Origin: Pristionchus mayeri
Lineage: Eukaryota; Nematoda; Chromadorea; Rhabditida; Neodiplogasteridae
Length of the DNA: 64,000 nucleotides
Reading direction: 5' to 3'
Assembly: GCA_036245805.1 (NCBI GenBank)
Contig: BTRK01000002.1
Coordinates: 20,143,067-20,207,066 of the forward strand
Positions within the stretch are counted from its first letter, which is position 1, and each line of letters opens with the position of its first letter. Below, one piece after another: positions 11,500-22,041 of the stretch. The notes beneath the pieces were generated by a model. That model did not search any database. It saw only the letters and a program-made list of their open reading frames with translations, and was not told the DNA's origin. Position numbers and translations under genes: made by a program.

Positions 11500-12900
11500 A
11501 AAGTGGAGTTGGAAAAAAGGAAGCAAGAAATTTAATAAATTTCAAATTTATAGCGCAGTCAATAAAAATAAACGCCCACCGTACTCTCTAGAACTATAAC
11601 CGGAACCCGCTTATTATCGCAAACTGACTATTTTCGTCCACAACCAATCTTCCAATGCAACAGTTGTTGTTTACTCATTTGAAAGGCTCGGATTTTCTAG
11701 CAACCTTTGGTTCATAGAGTTTCAATGTCAAAGCTTTCTCAAGGTGTGTTCCTAGACAACATTCCCAAGTTCGCTAACATATTACGCGCATTTTAACGTG
11801 TCCAAACAATCAATTTACAGTGTTGAGCGTCATAATATTAAGTAATATTGAGTTTAAGGTTATTTCTTGATCGCAGTGGACACGATCGATTGCTGCCGCG
11901 TATTGTGGTCGATCTGACGCTGACCATTGAGAGCCAATTTCAAGTTCGTATTTCACATTAGCTTGCAACGAAACAGTGTTTGTTGCAATGTGTTGATGAA
12001 TAGCAATTTTTTCTATCTAATATAGTGGTACAATAATCTTTTCTCTACTATTCTGGTAGCTCGACCAGTATCTAGATATGGAATCGGGCGCTTATTTTTC
12101 GATATTTCATCTGTGTAGATAATTTGCACAATTGGGGACATTTTAATCTTGAGTACTGTATCTGGGCATCTCTGGGTTTTGTCCACCACACATGGCGCTG
12201 TAAATTTGGTTGGTTTTATTGCGTGATCACCAATCAGATTGATTGGACAGCTGATCAATTGCAGACTCATTTTCATTCCTGCCACCTTATCTCATTTGTC
12301 CGTTACATTGCGTGAATGTGATCGTTTTCAGAATGTGAATGATGTCAATTGCACTGTAATGGCACCAAATGAGAAGAATGATGGGAAGTGCTTCCCTCAT
12401 ACATCTAACTGTCTACAGGTCCATTTGCATTCGGAGTGACAGCTTTGTATAGAAAGGAAGGGTCTGGTAAGTAGGAGGGAGCGGCAAGATTCAGAGAAAG
12501 GGAAGAAGGCGGGATAAGAAGTGGATTATGAGGGTCGCAAGGCCATCTCATCACAAAGGGGATTTGTCTCTGCGGGGAGTGGAGACTGTCCCGATTACCC
12601 TCTGATAGAGTGATGAGAGAAGACAATGGAAGAATGGAGAGTGATATGGGATATGGGATGAATGCTGTGTATCATCATCTCCATTACAGCCCTCCCTCTC
12701 TATCAACGATGACAATGCATTAGCATGCATAATGACATGGCAAGGTCAGACCCGTAGGGCTGATACAGTCCTCCCTTGCCTCCCTCCCTAATCCCTCCCC
12801 TCTCTCCTCTCCTCGAGATATCCCGCCCCCGACTGTCTTGATCTGACTCCACCCCTCCTCCTTCATTCGCACTCCTACCTACCCTCCCCGTCTATCCCCA
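11500..12900. other. Intergenic region upstream of the first bHLH gene
   Basis: About 1.4 kb between divergently transcribed CCDC93 (-) and the bHLH gene (+), so it must hold both promoters. It is moderately AT-rich near CCDC93 and pyrimidine-rich just before 12900. No coding exon, RNA gene or clear repeat was recognised. Confidence 0.6.
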
Positions 12901-13501
12901 ATGGCTCCTAAGTCCTCTGACAACGGTAAGGTCCAGAAGGCTCGTCGCAATGAAAGAGAGAGGAAACGCGTCGATCAGGTACTTATTTGGATCAATGCAT
13001 GCATTACCGTATCCCGTCCTCCACTTCCTTTCGATATCGTGTTATTGTAGGTGAACAAGGGATTCCACGACCTGCGAGATCGAGTTCCACTGGTAGCTCA
13101 GAACAAGAAGATGAGCAAGGTGGAGACCCTTCGACAGGCGACCAAGTACATCCAGCAGTTGAAGGCCATCCTGGAAAGTGCTCACCATGGACATACTCAC
13201 ACTCAGGCACGAAACAGCCCGCACTTCTCTCTCCTTTCATTTCATTTACTAGCAGATGAGAACTTGTGAAATTTTGAATGATTGCTTCTGAATATCTCCC
13301 TTCCGCTATCTTATCTTTTCCTTGCAGATGGTGGAGCCAGAGATGGACTTCAATCACCACAACATGCAATGGATGAAGACTGAGGAGTACGTTTACCCTC
13401 AATCCCAATTCGATTCCTCCTCCAATACGCTCTACTATCCTTCTAGTTCATCATCTGAGAATTCCTTCACTGAAACTAAATATTCGTACAGTATGCATTG
13501 A
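12901..13501 (+). CDS. Achaete-scute-like bHLH transcription factor (first copy)
   Basis: A proneural-type bHLH activator, expected to act in the nucleus as a dimer with a class I (E/Daughterless) bHLH partner on E-box DNA. Exons are 12901-12978, 13051-13204 and 13328-13501. The basic region RRNERERKRVDQ runs into helix 1 (VNKGFHDLRDRVPLV), a short loop, and helix 2 (KKMSKVETLRQATKYIQQL), which is the achaete-scute arrangement. The C-terminal part is rich in Ser, Tyr and Asn (YYPSSSSSENSF). The first intron falls inside the basic region at the same codon as in the second copy near 16.5 kb. The last intron would need a CAG|GCACGA donor (GC type). If it is not removed, the protein ends earlier with ARNSPHFSLL...DENL. 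Small size (about 100-135 residues) fits nematode members. Confidence 0.88.
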
Positions 13502-13665
13502 TTTTGACCTACCACTTATAGTCATATCATGTCTGTGTCTTACGTGTCGATGCCTCACGGGTTATTTCAGTTGTGAATATTTTTAAGTGATAAATATTGA
13601 ATCCTCATTATTTGAATAGTTCTTTCACACAAGTGGTCATTGAGTTAATTGAGTGGATGGGATTG

Positions 13666-15267
13666 TCAATCAAGATTATGATAGTGACTTCCTTCCCATG
13701 GGTATTCCATGTCACGGCTGAGTGCCTTGAGTATCACTTGATTGGTTTGATGTAATCCTCTTAGCTGCCTCTGCTCTATCGTTACATAATCCCTAATTGG
13801 TTGGCAAATATCATAGCTTCCAGATAGTCTCTCTTCCTTACAGTGGGATCTATCCTGGACACACACCGATTAACAGATATTACCTCACCAAATCTTAACA
13901 ACCAACTTCTGGTTGACGCAATCGCTGATAGCTCACTTATCTCGAAATAGAGGAAATCGTTCCGGTCCCTCCCACTCAATCTTCTACAGTACCCCTGCAC
14001 AAGCATGCTTCAGTCCTTTTATCCCCTCTGATCTGCTCTCATTATGGAGAGTGCTCAAAGATGCCTCGGGTGCTCTCTTGTTGACCCCGTGCGGGCAGTC
14101 TTTCTCTCTTCATTATTCGGCCAATTAGAGTGTTGATTTGCCCTCTCGGACTCTTTCATCTCAAGCCCTCAAAGACTGGCTTCTACTGTCTGGTAATCTC
14201 CCCCCCCCCCTCTGTCTAATTGATCTGATTTCCCATTTACCCCAATCAGGTCTTACTATCAGTGGGACCACACTTTTTATGGGAGATGTTAATATCTCTT
14301 GCGCAATCCTCCACAATTGGGCTGATCCTATCCCTGTCTCTCCTCTCATTCATAGCTGCATGTCCAATTGTGTACATGGCTAATTTTGTGAGGACGAGGC
14401 TACACCATAAACGTTGTTTCGTGAGAATGGGAGAGGGCATTAATTGATGCAGAGGAGACAGTATTGTTGTATGAGAGGAGAGAATGGCAGGATCCATCCA
14501 TCGAGATGATTGGGGAGATCTCATTGTGAAGTGTCCATCAATCGATGACTGAGTCCTCGATGGATTCCCTAAGGGGCTTACTTCTCAATTCACTCCGTAC
14601 CACTCTCCCTTCTCTCTTCTCCATTCAGATGTAATAGTCTCGATTCCCGACAGTTTGGTGTCATGTACATTACTCGGGCGAGCATCAGCCAAGGACACGA
14701 AATTGAGTCCATTATTCATCTCCTTTCTTCCGTTATGGTCAATCGAGATTCGAAGAGAGGGGTCTTTTTAACGGATCATCGAGCTCATTCGAGGAATTGG
14801 TGGGGGTTCATAATGGGCATTTGTTGGGTAACATTGAAATGGATCGGTAAGTGTCGAGGAATGATTGCTCAACGTCAGCTGGACACATGCCAGTAGATGG
14901 AGGATGAAGCAGAAGAGGGGAGAGGGAAAGTCCTCGCAATCGGCCCTCCACTTGTTTGTTTCGTGTCCTCACGCACTGGCGGCTCCTTCCCTTGAAAGAA
15001 TAGAAGGGCAATTGAGGGGTTGCGCAACTGAGATTCTTCCCCTTTGGGGAGTCGATTAGCACCTCCCCGTGTGTGGTCACTCACTCTTTGGCGCTTCCAT
15101 GCATCACTGAAGTTGAGCAGATGAAGGGAACGATAAGAGGAATACCCACTGAGTCTCCCCCTTGCATCCCTGCCCAGGTTGAGGGCCCATTCGACTGTCT
15201 CCTTGTCTGCACCATTCCATTCTGGTATTAACTGGCTCGAGGGAAGATTGGACTGCGAAGAGATCAT
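13666..15267 (-). CDS. Unrecognised protein between the two bHLH genes
   Basis: I do not recognise this gene. Three exons read well and share phase 0: 15085-15267 (starts MISSQSNLPSSQLIPEWNGA, then a stretch with WALNLGRDARGRLSG), 13884-13994 (GYCRRLSGRDRNDFLYFEIS) and 13666-13854 (contains DICQPIRDYVTIEQRQLRGL, ends SHYHNLD). Joined directly they give 160 residues. Other exons may lie in the 1.1 kb between 13995 and 15084, where one protein-like frame (MYTIGHAAMNERRDRDRISP at about 14290-14390) is also visible. There is no signal peptide or membrane segment and no metal-binding cysteine pattern. The splice signals are good, which argues for a real gene rather than chance frames. Confidence 0.5.
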
Positions 15268-15908
15268 AATTTAGTTCTTATAATGGGAGGGTAGAGGAGT
15301 GGAGAGTGTGAACAGTCAAGGATAAAGACAGGAAGAGGGGATAGGGAGAGGGCGAGGGAGTGGAATTGGAGAGAAGACAAAGGAGTATTCACTCTCTTTA
15401 TCCATCCAATCGTTACTACTGGAGATAGACAGTTACTCCATCTAAAGACTCTTCCTTCTCCCCACTACCCTCTGCATCCATTTCTACCCCTCTCAAGCAT
15501 TCCCAATTGAAGGTTGCCTCTATTCTCGTAGACAGAAAAGGCCTGTGGGTCTTCTGTATGGTATAGAGAGGGAGTGCATATGGAAAGCAGTGCCCTAATT
15601 GCTTCCTCTTAGTGTGTCTACCTGTAACAGCTGAGTACGGAAGGAAAGAGACTCGATTAGGAGTGAGTTGACCGACCTCCTACATCGTGGCCATATATCG
15701 TGTACATATCGGTATTTCCTATTGAGTGTCGACAGATAGTAGTAGATAAGAGATCAAAGAGACATCAATATGCGGGTACCACTGACTCGATTGACAATAA
15801 CGATTTATGAAGTGATTGGAAACATGAAAGATGAAAGAACCCGTAACACAAACACGGACGATAAAGATAATACACGATTGTTCACTTTGGAATGGAAGGT
15901 AGTAATGA
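15268..15908. other. Gap without a recognised gene
   Basis: Short region between the unrecognised gene and the second bHLH gene. It includes purine-biased sequence at 15300-15400 and frames that could hold an alternative last exon of the second bHLH gene (15719-15960, minus), which I could not join in phase. Confidence 0.5.
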
Positions 15909-16547
15909 TTAGGGAAATTCTGCGGGGAATTCGAGAATCCATATCGATAGCTGCTACTTTTTAACGATATATGCAGGGGATGAAGAGTAAATAAAGAACT
16001 ATCGATTGTCTGAATGGATATCGATGAGTGAGGAATGAAGGAGCTAAGGATGGTTGAATGAGACTCACCGTGAGAGACGTAGTATTGGTGGTGTTGATTG
16101 GAGTCCACTTTGTACTCGAGTGGCGAATGAGATTGATATGATTCTTCCGAGGGAAATACTTCGGATTTGAAGTGAGGAGGCGAGTACTGCAATAATATTC
16201 ATTGGAACACTCTGACATTGTGAGGGATCTTTCTTATTTTTGGAGATGACGGAAAAAAGGTACAGGTATATTACCGCAGTCTGTGGTACAGCAGTTCCGT
16301 GCTGTAGGATCTGATTGAGGTGAGCGATATAACGAGCTGCTTCCCTCAGAGTAGCCGCCTTACTCAACTTCTTGTTGGCAGAAACTCTCTCTATTCGTGC
16401 CCGAAGCTGGTTGAACCCTTGATTGACCTAAAGAAATACACAAAAATGTGGAGAGAGAGAGAGAGAGGGGGGATGTTTTACCTGGTTGACTCGCTTCCTC
16501 TCTCTTTCATTGCGACGTTCCTTTTGATTCGAAGCACTTTTGGACAT
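15909..16547 (-). CDS. Achaete-scute-like bHLH transcription factor (second copy)
   Basis: A second proneural-type bHLH, convergent to the first. Exons 16482-16547, 16275-16427 and 16069-16186 are clear. They give MSKSASNQKERRNERERKRV, helix 1 VNQGFNQLRARIERV, helix 2 KKLSKAATLREAARYIAHL and a Tyr/His/Ser-rich tail beginning YSPPHFKSEVF. The basic region shares RRNERERKRV with the first copy, and the first intron cuts the same codon position, which points to duplication from a common ancestor. A short terminal exon at 15909-15919 (phase-compatible, good CCCCGCAG acceptor) would end the protein with EFP; this last step is tentative. It is expected to bind E-boxes with an E-protein partner and to act in neuronal or epidermal fate choice, by family analogy only. 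Confidence 0.85.
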
Positions 16548-16754
16548 GGTGCTGTGTGGAGAGGGGGGTAGAATGGAGAGGGATAAGGGGGGATGGACGA
16601 GGATGAGGATGGAAGGGGCGGGGCCAGGAAAGAGGAGTACGGTGCGCGAAATGTGAGTGAACATGGGATGGTCACCTCTCTTATGAATAATCAAGCATCG
16701 GTTCATATTTCTCTTTGTTTGTTGACCATGTGGTAGATCAATGAGGGTCACGAT

Positions 16755-17514
16755 TCATCCATTGCTGATCAGATGAGGAATGATTAGAAGGGCGAGCAGG
16801 GTGAGTGACATGTAATTGAGAGTGAGGGAAGATTGTCCAATGGACTCTTCTCCTTTTTGTGCCTCCATCAATCCCTCGATGCCTTCCTTTTCCCTCTCCC
16901 ACTCATCCCTCTCTGGATACTGTATAGTAGTGAATGGCAGCTGCAGTTGATTCGATTCCTTGTAGAGATCTATCAATCCTCTGCCTCCAATCGGAAACGA
17001 GTCCTTTCAAATATCTCGTAGTCCTTCCTTCACTACATCTTAACTACCACAATACGCAATGGAGCAGAGAGAGAGAGAGAGGCGCACGCTTTGAGTGAGG
17101 CCAAAAAAGAAGTGAGATGTACTCATTGCGGTTAACTCGCCCTTCTTGCTCTTCTAATGGGAGGTCTCCCTTTGATCGAGTCAATCTGCCGCCTCGAAGT
17201 TGGAAATGCTCTAATGACTGAGTTGTCAGATGGTAGGGGGGGGGGGGGTGAGGGGAGGACTCAAGAACATGTGAGGGGATGAGATGTGTAAGGAGATCGG
17301 AGATGCGTGTTGGAGGGGCAGAGAAGGGCAGGTGGAAGGGATTAACAGTCGATGGTTATCGAGGAGAAGGAGGAGAAGCACAGTGGGGGAGAGATGGCGG
17401 TGATTGGAGAGGAGATGGAGATGTAATGAGAAGGATGAGTGTACACAGGTAATGATAGGGATGAGGGATGAGGCGCAGCTCTTTCATCCTTCCCCAATCA
17501 AGGACGAGATCCAT
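16755..17514 (-). CDS. Small protein with C-terminal membrane segment (118 aa)
   Basis: I do not recognise this protein. Three exons (17447-17514, 17123-17185, 16755-16980) join with matching phases to 118 residues. It begins MDLVLDWGRMKELRLIPHPY, has a charged middle (PERDEWEREKEGIEGLMEAQ) and ends in a hydrophobic run, LNYMSLTLLALLIIPHLIS, followed only by NG. That is the layout of a tail-anchored protein. A GPI-addition signal is possible but less likely because the N terminus is not a good signal peptide. The 145 bp and 260 bp introns are longer than usual here, and one carries a C-tract (sense strand) matching the plus-strand G-run near 17236-17248. Confidence 0.5.
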
Positions 17515-18253
17515 GTCGGGAGGAAGGGAGTGATAAAGGGAAGGACTCCCTTGTTAGAGACAGCCGAATGACCGATCGAGAGGGAAGACCCTTTGATGCC
17601 CCTTCCGCCCGCACAAACACTTGTAGAGGATGTCATGCTGAGATGCACAGCTTTGATCTACCACAACTAGACTCGTACTGTTTGATCAGTGACGGAAGTA
17701 TTGGAGAAGGCAGAGGGATTCACATACTCAAAACCCTTAGTGGTTTTCAGTCTACTACGATATTACAAATACATTCTAGAAGTATCAAAGTGGGATTCAT
17801 TTCGCTGGATTTCGAAGATTGATTGAAGCTATAGGAAGTTCGATAAGCATCGGCCTCGGTAGGGTCAAAGGGGCGGAATGCTAACTACAAATGGAAACTT
17901 ATCTGGGTGACATTTATCCCCCCCCCCCTTTTCTTCTCTTTTCTAGTCACTCTCTGCTATTTATCAGGGGAACTCTGACCCTGATGGTTCCTCATTCCTT
18001 ATCTATCGATTTTCTTCTCTGCAATAAAAGGGTCATCAACTTGTGTTGCGATTCTCTCTCGATTCCATACGGTTATTCAGTGGGTTTCCACCATGAGTCT
18101 ATGCGGCGATTATCCGATATGGGATAACTTTCAGGGTTGTTAGGTTTTCACTCGAGTATTTACTGCTTTGATGATCATGTAAACAACCGTGCATTCCTCC
18201 CCCCCCCCCTTCTCCCATCGATCCCATTCTTCTCACTCTCGTTCATTGCAGGA
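17515..18253. other. Intergenic region upstream of DHCR24
   Basis: Divergent promoter space between the small membrane protein (-) and DHCR24 (+). It has C-runs at about 17920-17930 and 18199-18209. A plus-strand frame at 17568-17822 has no family likeness and no exon context. Confidence 0.55.
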
Positions 18254-21035
18254 ATGGGTTCCTCTTCGGGACTTCCTCTGAGTGAGATCCTTCTCGAGTT
18301 CCTTCTCCATCATCTTAGATGGATTCCCGTCTGCTTCATTCTCCTGCCTCTCTCTTTCCTCTACGATCATGCGACTCGACTCAGAAATCGAATTGTCCAC
18401 TACGTATGTTATCTCTGTAGTCGGCTGAGAACCAAAATGTACCCTTCTGCAGTATTTTCACAGTACAACAATCATTCTGTGAAAATACAGGAGAATGCTA
18501 CTTTTAGTTCTCATCCGACTTACTTTCGTTATTTCCATTTGCTTGCATGTAATTTGATAATAAAATTGCAAATGTCAATGTATTTCAGGTGAATTCTGCG
18601 CCTAAAGCTCACAACCGGAAAGTTGCCGTAATTCAGGCCGAGGTAAGCAGTAGATGAGAGACGGTAGATACGGTAGGAAAGGTCTTGGCACTAATCGGAA
18701 TATTGGAAAAGCAAAGTTATTAACTCACAAGCCTTATTACCTAGTATTCTATTTCTTCCGTGGAATACGACTACGAAACACACAAAAAATGAATTGATGA
18801 TTGAAGAGGAGAAGATGAGATCGGAGTCTCTCAGGTGCGAGAATGGGCTACTGGAGACAAGAAGAAGAAGATGTGCAATGCTCGCAGTGGATGGAGCACC
18901 ATGTCATTCAGATATCCCCTCTACAAGAATACCTCCACTCTCATCTCTACCAATACTCTCATCGACATTCTCGAGGTGAGGGGAAGGAAGGGGGAGGAGG
19001 GAAGGGGAAGGAAGGAGTAGTTCAGATGGACGAAGAGGCACGTACGATCAGAGTGGAACCGATGGTTACAATGGGGGAACTCACAAACTACCTCCTTCCA
19101 CGAGGATACTCACTTCCCATCGTACCCGAGTTGGATGATTTGACTGTCGGAGGAATGATTAACGGGTACCTTTTGAGTTTGATTATAGTGATGAGCGAAG
19201 GATTTGGTCCAATTCAACGAATACCTTCACCCATACCTAAATCCCTCCTTCAGATGTGGAGTGGAGAGTTCTGGACGTAAGTATGGACTCTTCCAACACA
19301 TTTGTGTTTCCTACGAGATCGTCACTGCCGATGGAAGTCTCGTCGTCGCCAAGAAGGTGAGATGATATCTATACGGGGAAGGAGGAGGGGCATCAATCCT
19401 CATCACATTAGTCGATGTCATATCCCCCCCCCCCGTAATGGCATAATCGGCAAATTTCGGACAGAGATATCAACAATTCACTCGATGTGACGATTAGGTC
19501 TATGAATCAGTTCTAATCTTTCCTATGCTTGCTAAAACTGATAAGCGGTGGATTTTATGCCTTTTTCTATAGAATATGTGATCGCCATAATGTCAAATTC
19601 CATGGCTGATTGTAAACGAGCGAGATAGTGGAGAGATGTCCAGTCAGGAATGAGTAGGAAGGAGATGGTTACAGGGAACGGAAGACGCGGAGAGTCAGGG
19701 TCTTTTCTACGGGATTCCATGGAGTCACGGAACTCTCGGATTCCTCGTCGCAGCCACCATCAGAATCATCCCTTCCAAACCATTCGTGAAGCTGACCTAT
19801 ATGCCTGTGGGAGGATTCAAGGTGAGAAGGGAGGGAAGAGGGAAGGGATCAAGGAGAAGGATGTAGGACATGACGACGAAGCTGCAATCGGAGAGTAGTG
19901 TGGCAGAGAATGAATTTGTGGAAGGAATCCAGTTCAGCCAGGAGATGGGAGTTGTCACGAAAGGAAGGTATAGTACACATTAGAGAGGCAGCATTGAATA
20001 AATAGTGATTTCAGATTCAGTGATGGTCCTCCCAAGAATAGAGAAATGAATGCGATAGGGAAATGGCACAAGCCTTGGTTCTACACTCATGTAGAGGGGA
20101 TCGGGAAGAAGCAGCAGGAAGTGACCGAATACATCCCTCTCCGTGACTACTACCATCGCCATTCCAAGTCCATCTTCTGGGAACTAGAGGTACGGTGGAT
20201 TACTGTGGATGAAGAGTATTGATAAATGATCAGGAGATCATTCCCTTCGGGAACAACGTCTTCTTCCGCTGGTTTTATGGATGGCTGTGCCCTCCGAAGA
20301 TCTCCTTCCTCAAGTACACGACCACAGGAGCTGTTCGGTCAGTCAACTATCTCCATTCCATCGGTGGATATCCACCATCTCATAAGATTGCAGTCGAATC
20401 TACGAGAGGAGACACGTCCTCCAGGACATGCTCATTCCCATCACCGATCTCGAGAAAGGACTGCAAGTCTTCCACGAGAAGGTATACGGTAGCCAACTTC
20501 GGGATACTGTACTCTCGATTCGCTCTTAGACAGAGATCTACCCGGTGTGGTTGTGTCCCTTCAACCTGCCCACTTGCCCTGGATTCGTGAAGCAGAAGAG
20601 TGGAAGGAACGTCCTCTACGTTGATGTGGGAGTGTACGGAGTGTGCAAGAAGGACGGTGAGAGAGGGGAGTGAGGGGGAGAGGGGGGGGGGGGAGGGGGG
20701 GATGGAGGGAGAAGGGAGATTGCAGACTATGAACCAAAGAAGACGACGAGGGAACTTGAGGAGTACGTGAGATCAGTGGAGGGAGTGCAGGTACAGAGGG
20801 AGATGGGGGGAGAGGGAAACACTCCCATTCCAGATGTTGTATGCAGACACATACATGACGAGAGAGGAGTTCTACCAGATGTTCGATTCTTCCCTCTACG
20901 AGTGGCTGAGGTGAGGGGGGATGAAGCCAGGCTCTATTCCAGTAGACATCTTCAATCAATTTCAGAGTGAAACTGAACGCCAAGGAAGCCTTCCCCGATG
21001 TGTATGATAAAGTGAAGAAGGAGGCAAGATTCTAG
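18254..21035 (+). CDS. DHCR24: Delta24-sterol reductase (DHCR24/diminuto)
   Basis: FAD-dependent enzyme of the endoplasmic reticulum that reduces the C24 double bond of sterol side chains with NADPH. Fourteen exons (first 18254-18403, last 20966-21035) sum to 1542 nt, 513 residues, against 516 in human. Visible features are an N-terminal membrane segment ([20 protein letters not shown]), the FAD-binding domain with [54 protein letters not shown] and [19 protein letters not shown], and the C-terminal half with [19 protein letters not shown] and [14 protein letters not shown]. All splice phases agree. Nematodes cannot make sterols from scratch, so the likely job is to modify dietary phytosterols or their intermediates. 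The next plus-strand gene is DDO, about 1 kb away with a tRNA gene between. Confidence 0.96.
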
Positions 21036-22041
21036 TGGGTGAGCAGACCACTCGACCCTCTATTTAATACGTCGCACCCTAGACTAGAAATTATCGGATT
21101 TATACCATTTTATAATATTTTCGGATAATTATATTTATGTGCAGTTAGCGTTTAAAAAAATACTTTGCATTATACGGATAACTCATTTCTATTCGCTCAA
21201 ATTACCTCATATTGGATTACTGTATCAATCGTCTCGTGTGCTACCGTAATCCTTTCACTTGTACTAACCATGCTGTCTTTTTTGCTATATTGGTTCACAC
21301 TGTCAAGTTTGATAAACAAATGGCAAACTGTTCCCGCTGCTGCAATAAAGATGTGTGAATTTATCACAAAAATATTTCACAATATTACGGGATTTGTATG
21401 TTGCCACGTAATGTCTAGTGCATTGACTATAAATTCAAAGAAAGTGATTTATCTTCCCCCCGAGCGCAAAATGCTTCTGCGTCCGGGGGAATCGAACCCA
21501 CGTCGAATGCTTGGAAGGCATCCATGCTGACCATTACACCACGAACGCGCTTGTCCGCGCGGTCTCTGGATTCGCTTTTGCGCCTAGGAAATGTGAGTGA
21601 GAAGAATAAACAAGGAAAGAAGAGAGGAATTGTGCATAGTTGTAGTGAGTAAGATAACGTCTTACATATATCAGCTAGAGAGAACGAGCAGGTGAGAAAA
21701 AAAGGGGAGAAATAAGAATCAGTTCTTTAGTGCCGTTGATTTATCATCCCTGAGTGTTCTCTGACTTGGCTGATGGAGTTCTCTATCCTCTCTCCTTTCC
21801 AGCTGTCCTCCTCACGAGTCATTCTCCCCTTGTTGTGCTCTCTTCGTCGCATATAAAGTGCTCTCCCATAATCGCGCTTCCATTTCCACGGCATTCAAAC
21901 CTGGAGTTTCCTTTTCATGTCTGATCACTCCGCATCTCCTTCTTCTATCTGCAGGACAGGGATATTCTTCTTTCCCTACTTCTATTTTCGCCACGTTATG
22001 ACTGATCCCATGTTCTTCTCTAGATGGATGCCTTTTCCAGT
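21036..22041. other. Intergenic region containing the tRNA-Gly gene
   Basis: Besides the tRNA at 21478-21548 this 1 kb holds the AT-rich 3' flank of DHCR24 and the DDO promoter. A plus-strand frame at 21165-21530 runs through the tRNA and is judged a chance frame. Confidence 0.6.
21478..21548 (-). tRNA. tRNA-Gly (anticodon UCC)
   Basis: Minus-strand 71-nt cloverleaf. The acceptor stem GCGTTCG pairs with CGGACGC (one G-T pair), followed by discriminator A. The D-arm/A-box is TGGTGTAATGGTCAGC, the anticodon stem-loop carries TTCCA (anticodon UCC, reads GGA), and the T-arm is GGGTTCGATTCCC. It lies between DHCR24 and DDO on the opposite strand, with no intron. Confidence 0.95.

Noticed and set aside
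21165..21530. 121-codon plus-strand frame with hydrophobic stretches
   Set aside because: It runs through the tRNA-Gly gene and lacks exon context; AT-rich DNA readily gives such frames.
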